Source: a virus. Taken from it: 36,363 bases of DNA. Below are positions 21,327 through 30,073 of this stretch, piece after piece. Every line of letters begins with the position of its first letter. The stretch's first letter is position 1. Location: IMG/VR virus record IMGVR_UViG_3300006071_000736, positions 1 through 36,363 of that record. The stretch is one strand, 5' to 3'. The translations under genes were made by a program, and so were the position numbers. Under the pieces are notes generated by a model. It searched no databases, was not told where the DNA came from, and worked only from the letters and a program-made list of their open reading frames with translations.

Positions 21327-21947
21327 TTAAGCGCCGCTTGCCGATGCAGCAGTACCGACTGCTCTAGTAGTCGGAGGATTTTCTCCACCTGTAACTTCTA
21401 AGCAGTTATCTGGTTGAATTGTTAATGTGATCATTAATGGATCTTGTTTAGTATAATCCATTTCGCCATATTCGTACTTAGTAACATAGCAACCATAACA
21501 TTCCCATGTTTCTAAGACACTAGGTGTAAATGCGCCGTTACCGCCATCTAAGACTTCGATTCTTAATAAGAACTTATAATCACCGCCGGACGCAGCACTA
21601 CTTTGTTCAAAGAAATCAAATTGCTTTTGCATCTGTTCGCCAACTAATTTGCTGACTGCACCAGTTACATCGTCACGAAGTTTAACAGTAATTGCGTTCC
21701 ATTTAGGACGACCCATATAATTAACACGCGAATTATAAACCCATAATTCTTGGTTTTCTGATTCCATTTGTGGTCTTCCTGCCGACAATACTTGCTTTGT
21801 AAGTTCAGTAGTCGGTGTAGAAACTCCAAAATTTTCAAATGAGATTCTAAAACGATATGCTAACTTCGGCATCAATAAGCCTTGTGTGGCTGCACTCTGA
21901 TCCGATGCTAGCGGTACCGTAAATTTTGATAAAGATGAAATAGCCAT
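21327..21947 (-). CDS. 19: Tail tube protein gp19
   Basis: The 206-residue protein is the major inner tail tube subunit (T4 gp19: 163). Diagnostic parts are KLAYRFRISFENFGVSTPT, ELTKQVLSAGRPQ, WNAITVKLRDDVTGAVSKLV, FKFLLRIEVLDGGNG as FLLRIEVLDG, and the C-terminal WECYGCYVTKYEYGEMDY followed by MITLTIQPDNC. It follows the sheath gene by 11 bases and has a good AAGGGAG ribosome site, so sheath and tube are produced together; a TTCG-loop terminator comes next. Confidence 0.92.
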   Translation of the reverse strand: MAISSLSKFTVPLASDQSAATQGLLMPKLAYRFRISFENFGVSTPTTELTKQVLSAGRPQMESENQELWVYNSRVNYMGRPKWNAITVKLRDDVTGAVSKLVGEQMQKQFDFFEQSSAASGGDYKFLLRIEVLDGGNGAFTPSVLETWECYGCYVTKYEYGEMDYTKQDPLMITLTIQPDNCLEVTGGENPPTTRAVGTAASASGA

Positions 21948-21958
21948 TTTTTACTCCC

Positions 21959-24900
21959 TTATTGAGATCCTAGTTGCTTAATTGAACCGGTATTCTTAAT
22001 TCTTAATGGAATATAAATGAATTCCACAGCTTTAACTGGTTCAATCGCAATATCTACATATAATTCACTAGCATCTATTCTTGAAGGTGTGTTATTTGTT
22101 GTATCACACACTACAATATAATCATACAATGCACGTTGTCCTACAAGTTCTAGTAAGAAACTTTCGATTTGTCCTTTGATTTCATTACGTGTAATTGTAT
22201 CATTTGGTTCAAAAAGGTAAGACTTAGCAATTTGGTTAAGTTGTCTACGTAGATAGCACACTAATCTTGCTACATTAATGCGATCCATTGCAGTAGCAGT
22301 TAGTTGTCGTGTGTACTGTCCAAAGTTAACTAATCCAGTACCGGTAATATACGTAATCGGATTGATGTGGCTAACAGCAAGAGTATCACGTTGTCCAGTG
22401 TTTAATGCTACTGAAACAAACTCACCTTGCGAATTAACGTATCCTACAGATTTAGCATTAGTAATACCACCCCGGCGTGTACCTGCCGGAGCGAACCATG
22501 GATAACTAACATTATCACTTAATGCAATAGTTCTTAACATCATGTGACTTGGAGGAACAACAGCGTTGTTACCTAAGCTATCTGTAGATAATCCCCATGG
22601 ATAGAAGACCGCTAAGTATGGATCTGTTGCAATTAATCCAGCATCGCCGTCTACAATAGCATTGTTAACGTTATTACTCCAGTTACCAATAGTAGTTGCA
22701 TCAGACGATAAACGAGCAGGAGTATCACCAACAACAAATGCAGTAACCCCTCTATCGTAGTTTAATCCAATCATGCTGTCCATTAGCTCTGGATAACCTG
22801 GTGCAGCAATTAAGTTAAACACTCTACTATCTTCGTCACGGATCTGTTGGTTGTCAGTAATTAATGCTTGAATAGCCTGAACAACAACTGCTCTTTGTGC
22901 TTTTCTGCCAAATGTTCCTGCGTGAGTAGAGATATCATTTGCTGCATCACTAACCCAACGATCTAAGAAGTAACCAAGCATTGATTCATTACTATAGTGT
23001 GTGTTTAATGCAAATTTATTAATATAATTCTTAACATACTTCTTAACATTGAACCCTGAACGGCGTAAGTTCCATAGTAACATGCCTCTTGGATATAACG
23101 CAGCATCTGGTGCGTCAGGATCAACATAATTAGAATTTAATAAATCTATAATGCTACTCGGTTCTGATAAAGTACCGCCTGTTGCCCAACGAGCATCGGC
23201 AAAGATAATACCATTTTCTGTAGTATGATCGGAATTATCAATTAATGTCAAAGTTTCAGTTACTGAGGAATATCTGTAAATCTTTGGATAATTTTCTAAA
23301 TCACTAGCATCAATCCAAAGATCGTTGTTTGATAATCCAGAAATTGGAGCACTTGCACTTACTACTGGTCCATTAGGATTAGTATTTTCAGTTTGTGCAT
23401 AGTTTAAATATCCTACCCAATGTCCGTTACCGTCATTGATCATAATATCAACTTCATCAACGATGCTATTGTACCATAATGTTTGATCTGCAGGTGTAGT
23501 AGTTGGTGCAAATGAACTTGCTGGTGCAAATCCTGTACCATTTACAGTTGATACCCACAAACTTGCAACAAAGTTGCTTGGGCTGTTGCTTGTATCACTA
23601 GGGTCGATATAGAAGTTTGCATTACCCGCCATTGAGAATAATGTATCAATCGGTGCTCCTTCGAGATCTGCAAATTTAATATCGCCGCCTTGTGTATGCG
23701 TAATAACAATTTGATTACGACTGTTACTAGTTGCAGTAAGATTTGTCGACACTAACTGTGATTGCAATTGCGATAACAAGATTGTTGCGTCTGCAGACGA
23801 GCCAGTTGCAGTAAATGTAACTATTGCATTATTAGGATTAGTGAAGGTTGTAGTTCCTGGAATTGTCTCGGAGATACTAAATGAATAAGTACCCGCTGCA
23901 AATGTTCCAGTAACAATTGGTATTGAGGTGATTGTTGTTTCACCTGCTGCAAGTCTTTTATAGATCTTAAAATCAGCATATTGTGGGCTAGTTTCAGCAT
24001 CATTGAACTTAACAAATACAGTTTCTGCCGGGATGCTTATACCACCACCGACTGGATCGAACGCAACAGTTGCCGCTGCATTTGAACTATATAACGGTGC
24101 TGATTGTGTAACCCAATTTCCAACTGCGGTACTATAACGGTTAATAATCCAACTTGCTCCTAAATTTGGTGATGTTGTCTTAACCCAAATAGAACGACTT
24201 GGCATACCATTTGCTGTTCCAGTCCAATCTACTCTTCTAAACGACGGAACTTGAGTATGTGGTGACATTGTTAACGCTGGAGCTTTATAAGTTGTTTCTA
24301 ATAAACCTGCACCAGTTACGTTAGCACCACTTAATGTAAAATCAACACCGCTGGAATAAATTTCTAACGCATTGTTAACTACCGCAGCCGTAATTCCTGG
24401 AGCAACATGTGTATTATTAATAGAATCCCTTAATGCTTGAATTGTTGAACAACTCGGATGAGTATACGCCACACTATTTACAGTAATAGTAAACGCATTG
24501 CTCGAACTTAATGTTTGTGTAGTAGTGCCTCTTGCACTCGGAATGCTCGATGCCCATGCCGGTGAACCAACTTCTACCCAAACATTTGAAGAATTTTTAT
24601 ACCACAGCTTGATAAGTGAAGTTACTGCTACAATTGCATAACTGCCAAGTGAACCGATACTTGTAAGCGGAGCATAATTTTGGGTAACTGCTGTCGGATC
24701 AGTAATAACTGTCGGTACAACATTACTAAATGTTTGTCCGCCTGATGAAGTTAGCGGATCCGAATTCCATGAAAAAATGCCATACTGTGTATCTGCCGAG
24801 TCAAACCAATATGTGCCATCTGCAGGAGTACCGGAAGGAGCAGTTGCACTCGGTACTAATGATCCTAAGTCAACATCTGCACGAACAACATATGCGCGAT

Positions 24901-25216
24901 TGCTTACACCTAAATAACTATAAGCAGCGTTTAGTCCATACTCGTTAAGTTCGCCTGCGTTAACTGGATTGTTTTGCGCATCAGTTTGGAATACAGGTAA
25001 TCCGAACGTGTCGGATAATTCTTTTTGACTAGTTAATAAATAAACTTGGCCAGCGGTAGCCTTTAAAGTTCCTGGTGCAGTACTAGTACCTGCTCCATTC
25101 ATTTTTCCTTCGCTAGTAGTAACGAAGATTAACGGAACGGTTCCCGGTGCGTTCGAAGTATAAAAACTTTCGTCGATAACCGTTACGCTTACGCCTGGTG
25201 ATTGAAGTTGAGCCAT
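21959..25216 (-). CDS. 18: Contractile tail sheath protein gp18, enlarged
   Basis: The 1085-residue product is the tail sheath subunit that contracts on infection. The start QSPGVSVTVIDESFYTSN and the C-terminal domain (TGLVNFGQYTRQLTATAMDR, INVARLVCYLRRQLNQIAKS, SRIDASELYVDIAIEPVKAV) are typical of T4-like sheaths. T4 gp18 has 659 residues; the extra length lies roughly between residues 130 and 700 as Ser/Thr/Asn-rich beta domains (for example TTTFTNPNNAIVTFTATGSS, WYNSIVDEVDIMINDGNGHW), likely exposed on the tail surface. A late promoter TATAAATA with a 27-base leader and a GGAG site precede it. It is probably the most abundant product of its unit, with gp19. Confidence 0.93.
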   Translation of the reverse strand: MAQLQSPGVSVTVIDESFYTSNAPGTVPLIFVTTSEGKMNGAGTSTAPGTLKATAGQVYLLTSQKELSDTFGLPVFQTDAQNNPVNAGELNEYGLNAAYSYLGVSNRAYVVRADVDLGSLVPSATAPSGTPADGTYWFDSADTQYGIFSWNSDPLTSSGGQTFSNVVPTVITDPTAVTQNYAPLTSIGSLGSYAIVAVTSLIKLWYKNSSNVWVEVGSPAWASSIPSARGTTTQTLSSSNAFTITVNSVAYTHPSCSTIQALRDSINNTHVAPGITAAVVNNALEIYSSGVDFTLSGANVTGAGLLETTYKAPALTMSPHTQVPSFRRVDWTGTANGMPSRSIWVKTTSPNLGASWIINRYSTAVGNWVTQSAPLYSSNAAATVAFDPVGGGISIPAETVFVKFNDAETSPQYADFKIYKRLAAGETTITSIPIVTGTFAAGTYSFSISETIPGTTTFTNPNNAIVTFTATGSSADATILLSQLQSQLVSTNLTATSNSRNQIVITHTQGGDIKFADLEGAPIDTLFSMAGNANFYIDPSDTSNSPSNFVASLWVSTVNGTGFAPASSFAPTTTPADQTLWYNSIVDEVDIMINDGNGHWVGYLNYAQTENTNPNGPVVSASAPISGLSNNDLWIDASDLENYPKIYRYSSVTETLTLIDNSDHTTENGIIFADARWATGGTLSEPSSIIDLLNSNYVDPDAPDAALYPRGMLLWNLRRSGFNVKKYVKNYINKFALNTHYSNESMLGYFLDRWVSDAANDISTHAGTFGRKAQRAVVVQAIQALITDNQQIRDEDSRVFNLIAAPGYPELMDSMIGLNYDRGVTAFVVGDTPARLSSDATTIGNWSNNVNNAIVDGDAGLIATDPYLAVFYPWGLSTDSLGNNAVVPPSHMMLRTIALSDNVSYPWFAPAGTRRGGITNAKSVGYVNSQGEFVSVALNTGQRDTLAVSHINPITYITGTGLVNFGQYTRQLTATAMDRINVARLVCYLRRQLNQIAKSYLFEPNDTITRNEIKGQIESFLLELVGQRALYDYIVVCDTTNNTPSRIDASELYVDIAIEPVKAVEFIYIPLRIKNTGSIKQLGSQ

Positions 25217-25248
25217 TGTATGATCTCCATGAATACGATTTCTAATTG

Positions 25249-25256
25249 TATTTATA
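25249..25256 (-). promoter_or_regulatory. Exact T4-type late promoter TATAAATA for sheath
   Basis: TATAAATA on the minus strand, 33 bases before the sheath ATG; predicted leader about 27 bases with a GGAG ribosome site. Exact match to the T4 late consensus. Confidence 0.8.
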
Positions 25257-25304
25257 GGAAATCTCTGTTTTGGACCCGCTATAACCCCATAAAAAAGGTC
25301 AATA

Positions 25305-25341
25305 AAAGGCCTAATGAAATTAAATACAGTATGAGGCCTTT
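25305..25341 (-). terminator. Inverted repeat ending the gp1 transcript
   Basis: AAAGGCCT (25305-25312) and AGGCCTTT (25334-25341) can pair with a 21-base loop; on the minus strand TTATTGACC and then six T's follow. It would stop early gp1 transcription before the late sheath promoter. The same repeat spans the start codon (25331) of the plus-strand zinc/HNH gene. Confidence 0.5.
25319..25326 (+). promoter_or_regulatory. Possible late motif before the zinc/HNH gene
   Basis: ATTAAATA on the plus strand, four bases before the ATG at 25331. It is weaker than the other late motifs, but its spacing to the ATG is the same as at 15542-15549. Confidence 0.35.
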
Positions 25342-25666
25342 ATGCAAGTGCGGATTACGCCCTAAAGCCGTGAATTATATCAAAGACGGGCGCACACACT
25401 ATCGTAAACTATGTAATGTGTGTCTAAATCACGGGGTATATCACGGTATTCCCCGATGGTATCGTAGTGGTTATAGACAGAAGAACACTTGTGATAAATG
25501 CGGATTTAAATCACCGCACAAAGAAGTATTTGCAGTCTTCCATATCGACGGTGATTTAAACAACTGTAAAGCCAATAATCTTAAAACAGTATGTGCTAAC
25601 TGTCAGAGAATATTGCACAAAGAAGGAGTTATATGGCGACAGGGAGACCTAACACCTGATCTCTAA
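25331..25666 (+). CDS. Zinc-ribbon/HNH-like protein, 111 residues
   Basis: I start at the ATG at 25331 (MRPLCKCGLRPKA) because the open frame upstream overlaps the sheath start and looks non-coding. Two zinc sites can be read: C5, C7, C28, C31 and C54, C57, C88, C91. Between them is an HNH-type core, VFHIDGDLNNCKANNLKTVC (H71, D73, N77, N83), the pattern of small HNH endonucleases and their non-cutting relatives. The same protein, ending in QGDLTPD, recurs in marine T4-like phages as a conserved unknown, from memory. That conservation argues for a role in phage growth (for example DNA packaging or processing) rather than a homing enzyme. It has no Shine-Dalgarno site and its last 38 bases overlap gp1 on the other strand. 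Confidence 0.8.
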   Translation: MRPLCKCGLRPKAVNYIKDGRTHYRKLCNVCLNHGVYHGIPRWYRSGYRQKNTCDKCGFKSPHKEVFAVFHIDGDLNNCKANNLKTVCANCQRILHKEGVIWRQGDLTPDL

Positions 25667-26258
25667 TATTCAGATAAAGTTCATCGATACTTGCAGAGTT
25701 TTCGAGGACGGCATCAAATGTTGTTCCTACCCATGCAGATTCGCTATAATGAACGTTAAAATCTTTCATTAAACTTCTCGAATTATAATCACCGGCATTT
25801 GCACTAATTGCAGTTTCATACCAAAACGGTTCGTCACCTCTTTTAATTCTGATAACTTTGCCACCAGTTGCTTTTAATGCTTTAATTTCATTAGGGAATC
25901 TGCAATCTGTAATTACAATATTATCTTTAGTATTGCGTATCTTATTTTCAACACTAGCGATCCAAATATCATCATGAAATCCTACTCTTAGAACTTCTGT
26001 ACCCCAATTTTGTAGTACGAATCTTGGAGTAATTTGTATTCCCAGTCGATTAGACCACCATTCGTCTACTTGTTCTCGCCATTCTCGAGATTCTGCAGTT
26101 CGTCCTTCGAGTAAAGTTCTATCCCATCCAAATACTGCTGATACTGCATCTTTTAATGAACTAGCAAAACTCTCTCTTCGAAAACCGTGAAAGTTGACTA
26201 GATAATCTGCAACGGTATCTTTACCTGATCCGATAAAACCACATATACCTATTATCAT
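25629..26258 (-). CDS. 1: Deoxynucleoside monophosphate kinase gp1
   Basis: The 209-residue protein is a P-loop kinase of the T4 gp1 family (241 residues), which phosphorylates dNMPs to supply DNA precursors. The P-loop is GFIGSGKDT at residues 7-15; FGWDRTLLEGRTAESREWRE and TPRFVLQNWGTEVLRVGFHD are family signatures, and VITDCRFPNE holds the Walker B-like aspartate. It has its own near-perfect early promoter and a GGAG site, in line with early need for nucleotides, although its neighbours are late genes. Its 3' end runs into the opposite zinc/HNH gene. Confidence 0.92.
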   Translation of the reverse strand: MIIGICGFIGSGKDTVADYLVNFHGFRRESFASSLKDAVSAVFGWDRTLLEGRTAESREWREQVDEWWSNRLGIQITPRFVLQNWGTEVLRVGFHDDIWIASVENKIRNTKDNIVITDCRFPNEIKALKATGGKVIRIKRGDEPFWYETAISANAGDYNSRSLMKDFNVHYSESAWVGTTFDAVLENSASIDELYLNIRDQVLGLPVAI

Positions 26259-26278
26259 ACAAACTCCAAATAATTTAC

Positions 26279-26306
26279 ATTATATAAGATTTTGTAAATT
26301 TGTCAA
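26279..26306 (-). promoter_or_regulatory. Consensus sigma70-type early promoter for gp1
   Basis: TTGACA (26306-26301), 16-base spacer, TATAAT (26284-26279). Both hexamers are perfect and only the spacer is one base short of optimum. Transcription would start near 26272, giving a 14-base leader with a GGAG site. Confidence 0.9.
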
Positions 26307-26314
26307 TATGTTTA

Positions 26315-27103
26315 TTAACCAAGTACAAATGTATATGGAACTTCTCGTGTGCTAAAGTTATCGATTTCTTTTTCTAATTTTTCGATTTCTTCTTTAGACT
26401 CTTGAAGTAATGCGGTGCCATTTAATGTAATGCCACCGCCGGTTGGCCCTGCAATATTGCCAAATAGACTACGTGCTTGTCCTAACATACCTTTGCAAGT
26501 GGCTAGAGTATAATCTCTGAGCCACTGTTTGCAATATGTATCCTGCAATAATACCCAATCAGGACGGTAATTATAGGTTCTCATTAAGATTTGTTCGCCT
26601 TGCGCAAATGGTCTTTGTAAGATTGTTAAAATATGCGTAGTAGGTTTCCAACTATATTCAATGTAACTACCAAACATACGACCTACTAATTTCTGATATC
26701 CCGCAAACAATTCATAGGTAGCTAAACCACCCATCATAGTCCCACTTAATAGGTATGTATTAGTGTAGGCTAAGTTAAATGGTTCAAAAAGTGTGCCGCC
26801 TGCCCCAAGCCCGCTACGCGAGCCAATTGATCTACGGAACAATTCTCTAACTTCGATAATTTCATCAGGGAGACGATATTCGTTAACATCTTGGATTAGT
26901 TCTAAATTCATCCAACTTTCTTCCACAGCATTTGAACTACGTTGTCTGTATCGTGTAATCGCTCTATCTAATGCTGTTTCATAATGCTTCGGATCAAGTT
27001 CGATGTCGATCATACCATCGCCGAGCATGGTCTTAACATAATCGAAGACTTTATTACGTTCTTCGGTTGGATTAGAATCTGTTGTTGGTGGTAAACTATC
27101 CAT
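26315..27103 (-). CDS. 13: Neck protein gp13
   Basis: The 262-residue product matches T4 gp13 (309 residues), which with gp14 forms the neck between head and tail. Shared features are the N-terminal VKTMLGDGMIDIELDPKHYE and LDRAITRYRQRSSNAVEESW, the DVNEYRLPDEIIEVRELFRR segment, the middle SYIEYSWKPTTHILTI segment with YNYRPDWVLLQD, and the end IAGPTGGGITLNG before a helix of ESKEEIEKLEKEI. It is transcribed away from gp14, from a late motif at 27121-27128, with an AGGAG site. It ends 12 bases before gp1's promoter. Confidence 0.85.
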   Translation of the reverse strand: MDSLPPTTDSNPTEERNKVFDYVKTMLGDGMIDIELDPKHYETALDRAITRYRQRSSNAVEESWMNLELIQDVNEYRLPDEIIEVRELFRRSIGSRSGLGAGGTLFEPFNLAYTNTYLLSGTMMGGLATYELFAGYQKLVGRMFGSYIEYSWKPTTHILTILQRPFAQGEQILMRTYNYRPDWVLLQDTYCKQWLRDYTLATCKGMLGQARSLFGNIAGPTGGGITLNGTALLQESKEEIEKLEKEIDNFSTREVPYTFVLG

Positions 27104-27120
27104 AAAATACTCTCCTAGTA

Positions 27121-27128
27121 TATTTATG
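27121..27128 (-). promoter_or_regulatory. Late promoter motif CATAAATA for gp13
   Basis: Minus strand CATAAATA, 17 bases before the gp13 ATG, with an AGGAG site between. It is back to back with the plus-strand late motif at 27134. Confidence 0.65.
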
Positions 27129-27133
27129 CTTCG

Positions 27134-27141
27134 CTAAATAT
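27134..27141 (+). promoter_or_regulatory. Late promoter motif CTAAATAT for gp14
   Basis: CTAAATAT on the plus strand, 17 bases before the gp14 start, with AGGAGAC as ribosome site. CTAAATA is a late-type variant I recall from cyanophages. With the motif at 27121 it forms a divergent late promoter pair only five bases apart. Confidence 0.55.
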
Positions 27142-27158
27142 ATAATAGGAGACTAATA

Positions 27159-28592
27159 ATGCCACGGCTCTCACTTTATAAACCCGAGAAAGGTAATAAC
27201 TATAAATTTATCGATCGTCAGATTTCCCAGATGTTTCAAGTAGGGGGCACTGATTGCTTCGTCCATAAGTATATAGGTTCAAATACTAATCCGGAAAATG
27301 CAACTGCTGACCAACCTAATTATACAACAACTGCGGTAACAAATATTCAAGATTTGTTATTTTTAGAAAATAGGGATAGGAAATACGACGAAGAAATTTA
27401 TCGTATTCGTGGGATTTATAATGTACAAAATATCGATTTTAATTTAAGTCAATTTGGCTTGTTTATTGACAACGATACACTTTTCATGACCATACATATT
27501 AATGACTTTATTAACTATGTTGGTAGAAAACCTATTAGCGGCGATGTACTCGAAATGCCGCATTTACGAGATGATTTTGCACTTAACAACTTTGATATGG
27601 CATTACCTCGTTATTATGTAATCGAAGATGTGGGTCGTGCTAGCGAAGGTTTTAGTGCAACATGGTATCCGCACTTATACCGTTTAAAATTGAAAAGAGT
27701 TACGAATTCGCAACAATTTGCTGACATTTTTAATAAACCAGCACTTGATGCAAACGGCGATCCTGTACCAGATACTACATTGCAGGATTTAATTAGTAAT
27801 TACAATACTCGTTCACAGATTAATGATAGTCTTATTCAACAAGCAGAAGCCGATGCACCACAAAGCGGATATGAAACTAGACAATTCTACACCATGGCTG
27901 TTGATCCTACGACTGGTCGACCATTATTAGAAACTGCTGATGAAACAATACTCGATGCTAGCCAATATGGTAGCAATATTAATGCGAGTAGTATCGATGC
28001 TGTTCCACTAAGAACGGGATATACCGGCTACTTAGTAGGCGATGGCTATCCTCAAAATGGTTACGTTTTTGGTCACGGTATTCAATTTCCAGCAAATCCA
28101 GCATTAGATGATTTCTTTTTACGAACAGATTTCATGCCAAATAGACTGTTTAGGTTCAATGGTTCCGGTTGGACTAAAGTAGAAGATGCGGTTAGAATGA
28201 CGATGACTAACAATGATACTCGTCAAACACTTAAAACTAGCTTCATCAATAACACCAATTATATCTACAATGAGTCAGTTGGTGTAGATTATATCAATTT
28301 AGAAGCAGGGGATAATACTATCGATACTGAAATCGATTATATAGTAGCTAATTATGTGGTATTTAAGTTCGAAAGTACCGAAGTATCATTTGCACTAGCT
28401 GATTTTTCAGGATTAATTAGTTCATATAACAACGCATTTAATGTTGCAAAAGTTAGAGTAACATTACCGATAATTGATACTGTACAACAAGTAGTATCAG
28501 AATCCGGATTATGGAAAATAACGTTGTGTAACAATCGGGTAGAACAGCGTCAAAGTCTTAGCAAGGCACTTAAACCGAGGGCAGATTTCTAA
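27159..28592 (+). CDS. 14: Neck protein gp14
   Basis: The protein (477 residues) is longer than T4 gp14 (256) but keeps its pattern. It starts MPRLSLYKPEKGNNYKFIDR; then VGGTDCFVHKYIG, IQDLLFLENRDRKYDEEIYR, FGLFIDNDTLFMTIHINDF, SGDVLEMPHLRDDF and LPRYYVIEDVGRASEGFSAT correspond to the T4 segments FGMQVQDEVTLSINP, GDLIYFP and FEINWVEPYDPFYQ. The C-terminal half is beta-rich and specific to this group. It joins gp13 to close the head and bind the tail. gp15 starts at its stop by TAATG overlap, so both are made from one message. Confidence 0.82.
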   Translation: MPRLSLYKPEKGNNYKFIDRQISQMFQVGGTDCFVHKYIGSNTNPENATADQPNYTTTAVTNIQDLLFLENRDRKYDEEIYRIRGIYNVQNIDFNLSQFGLFIDNDTLFMTIHINDFINYVGRKPISGDVLEMPHLRDDFALNNFDMALPRYYVIEDVGRASEGFSATWYPHLYRLKLKRVTNSQQFADIFNKPALDANGDPVPDTTLQDLISNYNTRSQINDSLIQQAEADAPQSGYETRQFYTMAVDPTTGRPLLETADETILDASQYGSNINASSIDAVPLRTGYTGYLVGDGYPQNGYVFGHGIQFPANPALDDFFLRTDFMPNRLFRFNGSGWTKVEDAVRMTMTNNDTRQTLKTSFINNTNYIYNESVGVDYINLEAGDNTIDTEIDYIVANYVVFKFESTEVSFALADFSGLISSYNNAFNVAKVRVTLPIIDTVQQVVSESGLWKITLCNNRVEQRQSLSKALKPRADF

Positions 28593-30073
28593 TGCAATAT
28601 TTTTATGACGGTCAAATAAGACGATACTTGCTACAAACAATGCGAGTATTCAGTAATTTTGTAGTAAAATATGGTGACGGGTCTTTGCATCGAATTCCTG
28701 TAATGTACGGCGATGGTGATCGACAGGTCGCAAGTATTATTAATCAGAATAGCGAAAACTTAATTTCAGCTGTTCCTAAAATTTCAATTTATATTTCGGC
28801 GTTAGACATCGATCACAATCGATTGGCGGATCAAACGTTTGTTTCTAAAATGAATATTAGAGAACGAGAAGTTGATCAAACATCTAATACTTACACGCAA
28901 GGACAAGGTCGAAACTATACTGTAGAAAGAGTTATGCCCACTCCTTTTAAATTAAGTTTGAAATGTGATATTTGGTCATCTAGTACTGATCAAAAATTAC
29001 AAATATTGGAACAAATTTTAGTATTATTCAATCCAAGTTTAGAACTTCAAACTAACAGTAACTATATCGACTGGACTAGTTTAAGTGTTTTAAATCTCAA
29101 CTCAATATCATGGTCTTCGAGACAAGTACCAGTAGGTGTAGAATCTACCATTGATGTTGCTACGTTAAGTTTAGATACACCGATATGGATTAGCCCGCCT
29201 GTTAAAGTTAAGCATCTCGGCGTTATTACAAAAATCATTACAAATCTTTATGATTCCGCAGCAGTTGACGACGATCAATATTTAGAAGGATTAGGACAAC
29301 CATTAGCTGGTCCGAGTACTACATTATCTGATTTATTGTCAACTGAGATAGTTACTATAACAAATTATAACATTTTAGTGCATGATAATCAAGTTGTATT
29401 AATGAGTCAATCTGATACAATTAGTCCCCCAAGCCCTACACTTGATATACAAACAAAACACGGCACTGGAATTAACTGGCAAGAGGTATTTGACCAATAT
29501 CCAGGAAAGTATATTGCAGGATCTAGTACAATTTACTTAACACAATCGAATGGCACACAAATAATTGGAACTTTTGCTATCGATCCATTTGACAACACTA
29601 CTTTAAATGTATCATGGAATGCTAGTAGTTTAAACACAAATACCGGAATTGATTCTTATGGTCGATTAGATTCGGATCTAGAATATAACACTGGTACTAA
29701 CTATAGAACTAGAAGTCCCGGAACTTTTGATGCTATTATAGATCCATTAAAAATTGGCCCTAATCACGGTATTACTGATTTACAAGCAGGTGATCGTTTC
29801 TTAATCATAGAAGACATAGGTAATACTAGTAATCAAGATAGCGCAATTGCTTGGAAAAATACTGATAATTCTGATTTAATTGCACATACTAATGACATCA
29901 TTGAATGGACCGGAACCCACTGGAACGTTATTTTTAATGCTGCTCAAGAGGCCGACACGTTAATTTACCAAACAAATATATACACAGAAGTTCAATATAT
30001 GTGGAATGGGATTTCATGGGTTAAATCGTTTGAAGGTGAATACAGGTCAGGCATGTGGAAAATAGAATTATAA
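28592..30073 (+). CDS. 15: Tail sheath stabilising and tail completion protein gp15
   Basis: The 493-residue product resembles T4 gp15 (272 residues), the ring that caps the tail and joins it to the neck. The start MQYFYDGQIRRYLLQTMRVF matches MFGYFYNSSFRRYATLMGDLF in spirit, followed by GSLHRIPVMYGDGDR, KISIYISALDIDHNRLADQT, VMPTPFKLSLKCDIWSSSTD and ILEQILVLFNPSLEL, all in T4 order. An extra C-terminal domain of about 200 residues is Gly/Asp/Thr-rich and includes AAQEADTLIYQTNIYTEVQY and a WNGISW motif. It overlaps the Nudix gene by 19 bases at its end. Confidence 0.85.
   Translation: MQYFYDGQIRRYLLQTMRVFSNFVVKYGDGSLHRIPVMYGDGDRQVASIINQNSENLISAVPKISIYISALDIDHNRLADQTFVSKMNIREREVDQTSNTYTQGQGRNYTVERVMPTPFKLSLKCDIWSSSTDQKLQILEQILVLFNPSLELQTNSNYIDWTSLSVLNLNSISWSSRQVPVGVESTIDVATLSLDTPIWISPPVKVKHLGVITKIITNLYDSAAVDDDQYLEGLGQPLAGPSTTLSDLLSTEIVTITNYNILVHDNQVVLMSQSDTISPPSPTLDIQTKHGTGINWQEVFDQYPGKYIAGSSTIYLTQSNGTQIIGTFAIDPFDNTTLNVSWNASSLNTNTGIDSYGRLDSDLEYNTGTNYRTRSPGTFDAIIDPLKIGPNHGITDLQAGDRFLIIEDIGNTSNQDSAIAWKNTDNSDLIAHTNDIIEWTGTHWNVIFNAAQEADTLIYQTNIYTEVQYMWNGISWVKSFEGEYRSGMWKIEL

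Noticed and set aside
25202-25330. Upstream part of the zinc/HNH open frame
   Set aside because: It overlaps the sheath start and promoter, and its translation lacks the conserved composition of the rest.
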